64,000 bases of DNA. Origin: SSC4 sp964443225 (lineage in GTDB: Bacteria > Chloroflexota > Anaerolineae > SSC4 > Amarolineaceae). Positions within the stretch are counted from its first letter, which is position 1. Each line of letters begins with the position of its first letter. Positions 24,837-31,603 of the stretch are shown here, one piece after another. Made by a program: the position numbers and the translations under genes. The notes under the pieces are model-generated. The model did not search any database, was not told the origin of the DNA, and saw nothing but the letters and a program-made list of their open reading frames with translations. The DNA is taken from contig CAYUCC010000001.1 of the NCBI GenBank assembly GCA_964443225.1, positions 62,001 through 126,000 on the forward strand, written 5' to 3'.

Positions 24837-26066
24837 TCACTTCGCGCGGCTGCGTGTCGCTACGTCGAAGATCACGGCGAGGGCCAGCACGACACCTTTG
24901 ACGATATTCTGCGCGTCGCTGCCGGTGCCCATCAGGTTCATGCCGTTGGTCAGTGATACGTACACCAGTGCGCCGATCAATGAGCCGACGATGCTGCCCA
25001 CGCCACCGGCGGCTGATACACCGCCGATGAACGCCGCCGCGATGGCGTCCAACTCGAACCCAGCGCCGGCCTGGGGTGAGGCTGACCGCAGACGGGAAGC
25101 GAACATGATGCCGGCGACAGCAGCCAGCATGCTCATCGAGCAAAATACGATGTACGTGATGCGCTTGACGTTGATGCCGCTCAACTGCGCAGCTTCAGGA
25201 TTCCCACCGACCGCATAGATGTGTCGGCCCAGCACGGTCTGGGTGGTCATGAACTGATAGATGGCGACGACGAGCAACATGATCACCACCGTCCAGGACA
25301 TGCCGTTATAACCGGCCAGGATCCAGGTCGCCAGAACACCCAGGATCGACACAAAAACCAGCTGCATGACAAACAGGCTGTTGGGTAAGACCTCGAAGTT
25401 ATAGGCTTGCTTCTTGCGGCGGCTGCTGATTTGGCTGAAGATGTACCAGACGATGGCAAGCAGACCGAGGATCATCGTCAACACGTGCACGGGGGCCCCA
25501 TTGATCATGAAACTGCCCGATGCAACGATGTCAGGAATATAACCATTGCCGATGGCGTTGAAGAACTCATCCGCAATGATGATGGTCCCCGTGCCAGAGA
25601 GTACGACGACCAACAAACCACGGTAGACCAACCAGCCGGCCAGCGTGGCCACAAAGGCCGGGATACCCAGGTTGGCGACCATGAATGCCGGGATGGTGCC
25701 GAGTACGGTGCCCAGCAGCAGCACGGCCGGAATCACCAACCAAACCGGCAAACCCCACTCTTTGAGCGCAATGGCTGCGATCGCGCCGAGAAAGCCCAGC
25801 AAATAACCGATGGACAAATCGATGTGCCGGATCACGATGATCAGCGTCACGCCGACGGCCAGCACGGCGATATAACCGGTCTGATTCAGCAGATTGCTGA
25901 TATTGCGCGAAGTGAGGAAAAGGCCGTCGGTTGAGAAGTAAAAGAATATCCAGATCACAAACAACGCAATGAACATGCCATACTGGCGGATATTCTGACC
26001 CAGCACCCGTCGCAGATCGCCAAAAAACGAATGGCCTGCTTCCTGCGATTGTGTGGCAGAAGACAT
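24837..26066 (-). CDS. Sugar ABC transporter permease (GguB/XylH/MmsB-like)
   Basis: 409 residues with about ten membrane segments. Family signatures include NISNLLNQTGYIAVLAVGVTLIIVIRHIDLSIG, LGIPAFVATLAGWLVYRGL and the EAA-like cytoplasmic loop GGNPEAAQLSGINVKRITYI. It belongs to the ribose/xylose permease family (BPD_transp_2), which forms a homodimeric channel for pentoses or hexoses. It is the last gene of the binding protein-ATPase-permease group; only eleven bases separate it from the ATPase. A basic 'TRSRAK' tail ends the protein. Confidence 0.92.
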   Translation of the reverse strand: MSSATQSQEAGHSFFGDLRRVLGQNIRQYGMFIALFVIWIFFYFSTDGLFLTSRNISNLLNQTGYIAVLAVGVTLIIVIRHIDLSIGYLLGFLGAIAAIALKEWGLPVWLVIPAVLLLGTVLGTIPAFMVANLGIPAFVATLAGWLVYRGLLVVVLSGTGTIIIADEFFNAIGNGYIPDIVASGSFMINGAPVHVLTMILGLLAIVWYIFSQISSRRKKQAYNFEVLPNSLFVMQLVFVSILGVLATWILAGYNGMSWTVVIMLLVVAIYQFMTTQTVLGRHIYAVGGNPEAAQLSGINVKRITYIVFCSMSMLAAVAGIMFASRLRSASPQAGAGFELDAIAAAFIGGVSAAGGVGSIVGSLIGALVYVSLTNGMNLMGTGSDAQNIVKGVVLALAVIFDVATRSRAK

Positions 26067-26077
26067 GGTGAGCCTCC

Positions 26078-28639
26078 TTAATTGGTAGCCATCTGCATGA
26101 TTTTTTCTTGAGTTGCTTCTTCGATGGGTAGTTCGCCAGAAATGCGGCCGGCGGAAACCACGTACACCCGATCGCTCATTCCCAGGACCTCAGGCAGTTC
26201 TGACGAGATCATGATGATGCTCATGCCTTCCTGCACGAGCTGGGTCATAATCGTATAAATCTCGTACTTGGCGCCTACGTCGATGCCGCGCGTGGGCTCG
26301 TCGAGGATCAGCAGGTTGGGCTTGACGAAGAGCCATTTGCCCAACGAGACCTTTTGCTGGTTGCCGCCGCTGAGGTTGCCGACTTTCTGCTCGACGGTCG
26401 GCGTCTTGATGTTGAGCGAACGGCGGTACTGCTCGGCGATTTGCACCTCGATGTTGCCATCGACGACGGACCGCCGGGCAATTTCGCGCAGGTTGGCCAG
26501 CGTGATGTTTTGCTTCACGTCCTGAATCAGGATCAGGCCAGCTCCCTTGCGGTCCTCGGTCACGTACGCCATGCCCCCCTTGATGGCTTCCTTCGGATGT
26601 TTGAAGTGTCCCGGTTTGCCGCGCAAGAACATCTCGCCATTGATGCGATACCCCTTGGGATTGCCGAACAGACTGAGGGCCAGCTCCGTGCGTCCCGAAC
26701 CCATGAGCCCGGCAAAGCCGACGATTTCACCCTTCTTGACGTTGAAGTTGACGTCCTTGAGGATGGTTCGCCCAACGGCTGGATCGTATGCGGTCCAATT
26801 CTTGACCTCGAGCACCACTTCGCCGCCGCCCTGCGGGCAGATGATGAGGACTTTGATCCCTTTGGCCAGCAGGGCTTCGACGTTTGTTTTCTCCCGACCG
26901 GCATCACCCTGGCTGAAGAGAATCTCGGCGTCGTAGCCCGCCGCTTTGAAGGCATCCTGGAAACGCTTTTGATCCTGGACCCAGCGCGGCTCGTCGGTGG
27001 TTGGCAGAACGACCCCCACAGCCAGTTTGCCGGAAGACGCCTGTGAACTGGCGGGCCGGGTCGCAGCGCTCACCTGGTAATAGCCGGAGTCGATGACGGC
27101 GGCTTTGACACTCGCCTTATCGAGCGAGATTACCGGCGCCTGCAGGGTAGGAACGTCGATGGCGCCGTTGTTGAACTTCCCGCTGACAGCCGGTGCCTGA
27201 CCTTTGAGCAGGGACACCGCGGCATCCACCGTGGCCTGGACCAGGGTGCGAACGTCCTTGAAAACGGTCATCGACTGCTTGCCATCCAGGATGTACTGAA
27301 CCGACGTTTCCTCGGCGTCCTGGCCGGTGATCAGGAAGCTCTTGACGTCCGGGTCGGCCGCGAACTCATCGCCAATCGCGCGGGCGGTATTGTCGTTCGG
27401 CGCAAGGATAAAGACACTACCTTTGTCGGCTGCCGTGGCGATGTTCAGATTGAATTGGGCCAGGTTCCTGGCGGTGTGACCGTCCCAGTTCGTGGTCACC
27501 TGGCCAAAGATCGCATTCTGCTGCTCGCGGGTTAGGCGAGGGTTGGCCTGCAGGCTGACAGCCTGGCTCGAATTTTTGATGACGAACGTGCCATCTGCAA
27601 TCTTGGGCTGCAGAACACCCCACGCACCCTCGAAGAAGAAAAAGGCATTGTTGTCGGTTGCCGCACCGGTGTACAAATACAGCGGATTGCCCTGGCCGGT
27701 GGCATGATCGACCAGGTACTGCGCCTGCTGCGCGCCCACAGCGATGCTGTCGAAGGTCACGTAGTAGTCGATGGCTGGGGTGTCGGTGATCATCCGGTCG
27801 TACGAGATGACCTTGACGCCGGCCGCTTTGGCTGCTTCGACAGCGGCGGCGGTTGTTCTGAAGAGATTGCGTTGTCGGGTGGGGTAGATATTGTTGATTT
27901 CGCGCCCGACCATGTGTTTGATCAGCACATATTCGGACACTTCACCTTTGTGGGCATCCAGGGTGCAAATGGTCTGTCCGTCGCGCAGCACCGTGACCGT
28001 GTCGGCAATGGCAATCACTTCTTTCAGCTTGTGTGAAATCATGATGCAGGTCACGCCGTGCTGTTTGAGCTCGCGAATCAAGTCGAGCAGGTTGTCGCTG
28101 TCATCCTCGTTGAGCGCAGCCGTCGGCTCGTCCAGGATCAGCAGCTTCACTTCTTTGCTCAACGCTTTGGCGATCTCGATCAGCTGCTGTTTGCCAACAC
28201 CCAGTTCTTTGACTTTGGTGCCCGGGTTGACGTTGAGGCGCACGCGCTGAATTGCCTCGTTGGCGCGCCGAATCGTCTCATTCCAGTCGATGCGAAAGCC
28301 CTTTTTGATCTCGTTGCCCACGAAGATGTTTTCGTAGACCGTCATGTCGGGGACCAGCGCAAGCTCCTGGTAGATGATGGCAATCCCAACCCTCTCGCTG
28401 TCGGCGATGCCTGAGAACTTCTGCACCTCCCCATTGAACAGGATGTCACCCCCGTACGAGCCGTGCGGGTAGACCCCGCTCAGCACTTTCATGAGCGTCG
28501 ATTTGCCAGCGCCATTTTCGCCGACCAGGCAGTGAATCTCACCGGCCGCCACGCTGAAGGTGACGTTGTTCAGCGCTTTGACGCCCGGAAATTCCTTGAT
28601 AATGTTTCTCATCTCTAGAATTGGAGGTCGATCGGCCAT
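26078..28639 (-). CDS. GguA/MmsA-type sugar ABC ATPase with a circularly permuted sugar-binding domain inserted between its two NBDs
   Basis: 853 residues from ATG 28639 (AGGAG upstream); relatives have about 510. NBD1 spans residues 1-257, with Walker A GENGAGKST (40-48), Walker B LLILDEPTAA (167-176) and SHKLKE. NBD2 spans about 604-853, with the usual degenerate Walker A GLMGSGRTE, signature LSGGNQQK (756-763) and LLILDEPTRGID. Between them, at the natural linker IYPTRQR/GGEVVLEVKNW, lie about 345 extra residues. They are homologous to the neighbouring binding protein but permuted: the second half comes first (GVKVISYDRMI, then DNNAFFFFEGAW, then ILAPNDNTARAI, then FLITGQDAE). A linker at about 521-538 follows, then the first half (VGVVLPTTDEPRW to IKVLIICPQ). 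No signal peptide precedes the insert, so the domain should be cytoplasmic. Both junctions are in frame with no stop. Confidence 0.9.
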   Translation of the reverse strand: MADRPPILEMRNIIKEFPGVKALNNVTFSVAAGEIHCLVGENGAGKSTLMKVLSGVYPHGSYGGDILFNGEVQKFSGIADSERVGIAIIYQELALVPDMTVYENIFVGNEIKKGFRIDWNETIRRANEAIQRVRLNVNPGTKVKELGVGKQQLIEIAKALSKEVKLLILDEPTAALNEDDSDNLLDLIRELKQHGVTCIMISHKLKEVIAIADTVTVLRDGQTICTLDAHKGEVSEYVLIKHMVGREINNIYPTRQRNLFRTTAAAVEAAKAAGVKVISYDRMITDTPAIDYYVTFDSIAVGAQQAQYLVDHATGQGNPLYLYTGAATDNNAFFFFEGAWGVLQPKIADGTFVIKNSSQAVSLQANPRLTREQQNAIFGQVTTNWDGHTARNLAQFNLNIATAADKGSVFILAPNDNTARAIGDEFAADPDVKSFLITGQDAEETSVQYILDGKQSMTVFKDVRTLVQATVDAAVSLLKGQAPAVSGKFNNGAIDVPTLQAPVISLDKASVKAAVIDSGYYQVSAATRPASSQASSGKLAVGVVLPTTDEPRWVQDQKRFQDAFKAAGYDAEILFSQGDAGREKTNVEALLAKGIKVLIICPQGGGEVVLEVKNWTAYDPAVGRTILKDVNFNVKKGEIVGFAGLMGSGRTELALSLFGNPKGYRINGEMFLRGKPGHFKHPKEAIKGGMAYVTEDRKGAGLILIQDVKQNITLANLREIARRSVVDGNIEVQIAEQYRRSLNIKTPTVEQKVGNLSGGNQQKVSLGKWLFVKPNLLILDEPTRGIDVGAKYEIYTIMTQLVQEGMSIIMISSELPEVLGMSDRVYVVSAGRISGELPIEEATQEKIMQMATN
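26831..27865 (-). other. Inserted, permuted sugar-binding domain within the ATPase gene
   Basis: This marks the extra part of the ATPase gene, about 345 codons. Compared with the tandem binding protein next door, the break points lie in the loop TPHDGTAAAAA, so the ends of the insert are formed by cutting that loop. The normal C and N termini are joined inside by a Ser/Ala-rich linker. By eye roughly half the residues match the neighbour, so the insert is old rather than a recent copy. The Asp-Gly of the ligand loop appears lost at the junction, which may weaken or alter sugar binding. Confidence 0.85.
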
Positions 28640-28883
28640 AGCGGCTTCTCCTATAGAGTGAAGAATAAAGGAAGGAATCATTCCAAAAACAGCGGAAGTC
28701 TCGCAGCACAGAACCAAACGCACGAGCTGGCCGAAAACGACTGGCCAGGGTGTGGGTCGGCTGCAGGCGGGAGACTTCCGCTGTTCGAACTTCGACAGGC
28801 GCACGACGTGTCAATCGAACACGTCGTGATGGCAAGAATAGTGATGGCGTGCCATCACTATTCTTGCTGAGATGATCTACCGC
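28640..28883 (-). promoter_or_regulatory. Intercistronic region with three stem-loops between binding-protein and ATPase genes
   Basis: AACAGCGGAAGTCTC (28688-28702) pairs with 28771-28785. CACGACGTGT (28802-28811) pairs with 28819-28828. A perfect 17-bp arm at 28832-28848 pairs with 28851-28867. None has a clear T-tract on the minus strand. Such structures commonly protect the upstream binding-protein mRNA so that it is made in excess over the ATPase and permease. Confidence 0.7.
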
Positions 28884-31088
28884 TTACTCGATGCCGGTGA
28901 ACTCGGCGCAATCGTAGTAGCCAGAATCGCAGATCGCTGCCTTGAGATTGTCCTGGGTGACGGTCACGATCGCCGACGGCTTGGCCGGGATGTCGGCCGC
29001 GCCGTTGTTGTACGTGTTCGTCTGCTCGGGCGTGCCACCACTGAGGAAGGCGACCGCTGCCGTGATGGCGTCATCGACCAGGGTGCGCACGTCCTTCAGG
29101 ACCGTCATCTGCTGCTTGCCATCGGCGATGTACTGCACCGAGGCCTTCTCGGCGTCCTGACCGGTGATGAAGTACTCGGTCACGTCGCCGTCAGCGGCGA
29201 AGACGTCGGCGATGGCGCGGGCCGTACCGTCGTTCGGTGCCGCAATGAAGACCTTGCCCTTGGCAGCAGCATCAGCCGCCGTCAGGTTGGCCTCGGCCAG
29301 GTTCTTGGCCGTGTTGAAGTCCCAGTTCGTCGTGACCTGGTTGATGATCGTGGCCATCTCGTCGCGGGTCAGCGTCGCCTTGTCCTTGGCGGCCACGGCC
29401 TCGCTCGAGTTCTGCACCACGAACGTGCCGTCAGCGATCTTGGGCTGCAGCTTGTTCCAGGCACCTTCGAAGAACAGGAAGGCGTTGTTGTCCGTCGGCG
29501 CACCGGCGTACAGGTACAGGTTGTTCCCCGTCCCCGTCGCATTGTCGATCAGGTACTGGCCCCAGGCCTCACCTACCGCCACGCTGTCGAACGTCACGTA
29601 GTAGTCCACCGCTTCGGTGTCGCGGATCAGACGGTCGTAGGAGATGACCTTGACACCGGCCTCGCGCGCCTCTTCAGCCGCCGCAGCTGCCGCCGTCCCG
29701 TCGTGCGGGGTGATGATCAGTACCTTCACACCCTTGCTGATCAACGACTCGACGTTTGTCTTCTCCGTCGCCGAGCTGCCCTGGCTGAACAGAATCTCGA
29801 CCTCGTAACCGGCCTTCGTCAGCGCATCCTTGAAACGCGCTTCGTCCTGCAGCCAGCGCGGCTCATCCTTCGTCGGCAGTACGATGCCAACACTGCCGCC
29901 GGCAGGCGGCGTAGTTCCGCCACCATCCAGGCCGGTGAAGTCAGAGGCCGGGTAGTAGCCGGAATCGATGATCGCTTCCTTGAGGTTGTCCTGGGTGACG
30001 GTCACGATCGCCGACGGTTTGGCCGGAATGTCGGCCGCGCCGTTGTTGTACGTGTTCGTCTGTTCGGGCGTGCCACCACTGAGGAAGGCGACCGCCGCCG
30101 TGATGGCGTCATCGACCAGGGTGCGCACGTCCTTGAGGACCGTCATCTGCTGCTTACCGTCGATGATGTACTGCACCGAGGCCTTCTCGGCGTCCTGACC
30201 GGTGATGAAGTACTCGGTCACGTCGCCGTCAGCGGCGAAGACGTCGGCGATGGCGCGGGCCGTACCGTCGTTCGGTGCCGCAATGAAGACCTTGCCCTTG
30301 GCAGCAGCATCAGCCGCCGTCAGGTTGGCCTCGGCCAGGTTCTTGGCCGTGTTGAAGTCCCAGTTCGTCGTGACCTGGTTGATGATCGTGGCCATCTCGT
30401 CGCGGGTCAGCGTCGCCTTGTCCTTGGCGGCCACGGCCTCGCTCGAGTTCTGCACCACGAACGTGCCGTCAGCGATCTTGGGCTGCAGCTTGTTCCAGGC
30501 ACCTTCGAAGAACAGGAAGGCGTTGTTGTCCGTCGGCGCACCGGCGTACAGGTACAGGTTGTTCCCCGTCCCCGTCGCATTGTCGATCAGGTACTGGCCC
30601 CAGGCCTCACCTACCGCCACGCTGTCGAACGTCACGTAGTAGTCCACCGCTTCGGTGTCGCGGATCAGACGGTCGTAGGAGATGACCTTGACACCGGCCT
30701 CGCGCGCCTCTTCAGCCGCCGCAGCTGCCGCCGTCCCGTCGTGCGGGGTGATGATCAGTACCTTCACACCCTTGCTGATCAACGACTCGACGTTTGTCTT
30801 CTCCGTCGCCGAGCTGCCCTGGCTGAACAGAATCTCGACCTCGTAACCGGCCTTCGTCAGCGCATCCTTGAAACGCGCTTCGTCCTGCAGCCAGCGCGGC
30901 TCATCCTTCGTCGGCAGTACGATGCCAACGCTGCCGCCTTCGGTCGGCGGCGGCGCGGTTGGTTCAGTGACAGCCGGTGTCTCGGCCGGGGCCGTTGTGG
31001 CAGGTGCAGTGCCGCCGCAGGCTGCCAGCAGCATCGATGCTAATACGAGGATAGTCACGAGGACCAACCCGTAGGGCTTACGATTCAT
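28884..31088 (-). CDS. Tandem-duplicated sugar-binding lipoprotein (ChvE/XylF-like)
   Basis: 734 residues. A lipoprotein signal ends LASMLLAAC with Cys24 as the lipidated residue, followed by a Thr/Pro/Ala-rich linker. Two periplasmic-binding type-1 domains follow, each 346 residues apart (GGSVGIVLPTKDEPRW begins near 51 and again near 397), joined by GLDGGGTTPPAGG. Each has the sugar-binding fold of ChvE/XylF with VLIITPHDGTAA, VISYDRLIRDTEAVDYYV, FIAAPNDGTARAIAD and ITGQDAE. Family members are normally single-domain proteins of about 350-380 residues that deliver pentoses or hexoses to the permease at the outer face of the membrane. Here both copies are complete. It is the first gene of the transporter group. 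Confidence 0.93.
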   Translation of the reverse strand: MNRKPYGLVLVTILVLASMLLAACGGTAPATTAPAETPAVTEPTAPPPTEGGSVGIVLPTKDEPRWLQDEARFKDALTKAGYEVEILFSQGSSATEKTNVESLISKGVKVLIITPHDGTAAAAAAEEAREAGVKVISYDRLIRDTEAVDYYVTFDSVAVGEAWGQYLIDNATGTGNNLYLYAGAPTDNNAFLFFEGAWNKLQPKIADGTFVVQNSSEAVAAKDKATLTRDEMATIINQVTTNWDFNTAKNLAEANLTAADAAAKGKVFIAAPNDGTARAIADVFAADGDVTEYFITGQDAEKASVQYIIDGKQQMTVLKDVRTLVDDAITAAVAFLSGGTPEQTNTYNNGAADIPAKPSAIVTVTQDNLKEAIIDSGYYPASDFTGLDGGGTTPPAGGSVGIVLPTKDEPRWLQDEARFKDALTKAGYEVEILFSQGSSATEKTNVESLISKGVKVLIITPHDGTAAAAAAEEAREAGVKVISYDRLIRDTEAVDYYVTFDSVAVGEAWGQYLIDNATGTGNNLYLYAGAPTDNNAFLFFEGAWNKLQPKIADGTFVVQNSSEAVAAKDKATLTRDEMATIINQVTTNWDFNTAKNLAEANLTAADAAAKGKVFIAAPNDGTARAIADVFAADGDVTEYFITGQDAEKASVQYIADGKQQMTVLKDVRTLVDDAITAAVAFLSGGTPEQTNTYNNGAADIPAKPSAIVTVTQDNLKAAICDSGYYDCAEFTGIE
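28894..30943. repeat. 1,038-bp in-frame direct repeat inside the binding-protein gene
   Basis: The two domains are repeated at an offset of 1,038 bases. From about 29132 to 29890 I find no difference from 30170-30928. Towards the 3' end of each copy (plus-strand 28981-29131 against 30019-30169) there are scattered substitutions. The pattern indicates a recent duplication or ongoing gene conversion. Confidence 0.85.
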
Positions 31089-31293
31089 TTCTCTCTCCTT
31101 AGTAACTCTTGTTGATTAGTGTGCAGATCGGTACGCAAGACTGTCTTGGATGTTGTGCTGTGAGGATATACCACCTCCCTTGGCTCGTCATTGGCAGGGA
31201 CGTTCGATCTGTGGGCCAGATCGTGGTTGGGATCGCTGCGCCACACCGCGCAGGTGAGTGTCATGTGAAGAATGTGCTTAAATCGACATGTTG

Positions 31294-31322
31294 ATTATAC
31301 ACCTATTGTCGAAAAATGTTAA
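31294..31322 (-). promoter_or_regulatory. Promoter of the sugar transporter group
   Basis: On the minus strand TTAACA (31317-31322) and TATAAT (31294-31299) are 17 bases apart. The leader to the ATG at 31088 would be about 200 bases. This leader has no gene I can see. Confidence 0.7.
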
Positions 31323-31360
31323 ATCTATTGGGCAATATTCCGTTTTCCCACCTGAACCGT

Positions 31361-31429
31361 AGAGCCTATCCGAATAACTGTCCCCAGGCGCCTTATTGAG
31401 GCGAATATGCGGTTATTCGGATGGGCTCT
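31361..31429. mobile_element. 69-bp MITE-like inverted repeat
   Basis: AGAGCCTATCCGAATAAC (31361-31378) and GTTATTCGGATGGGCTCT (31412-31429) are complementary with one mismatch. An inner CGCCT/AGGCG stem lies between. The ends look like those of IS-derived miniature elements. No transposase is nearby. Confidence 0.6.
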
Positions 31430-31603
31430 TGGAAGCGTACGCCGTCGTCTCGATTTCGCCAGCTGACCCGATGTGCGCTACAATACGCTGTCAGTGCACA
31501 CATCCAGATTCTGCGGTTCATGGTGCTGGGCGGCAGGGTAACGCGGCAGCAACCCTCGTGTTTTACGCACCGGCACAGCACCGCCTAGAAATGAGCACAA
31601 CCT

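Noticed and set aside
26078..28639. Simple misassembly as the cause of the ATPase insert
   Set aside because: The insert differs clearly from both neighbouring binding-domain copies and is in frame at both ends, so it is not a chimera of the local sequences; long reads are still the decisive check.
28872..31043. 723-codon open frame on the plus strand opposite the tandem binding protein
   Set aside because: Antisense shadow; its translated sequence shows only the duplicated pattern of the real gene.
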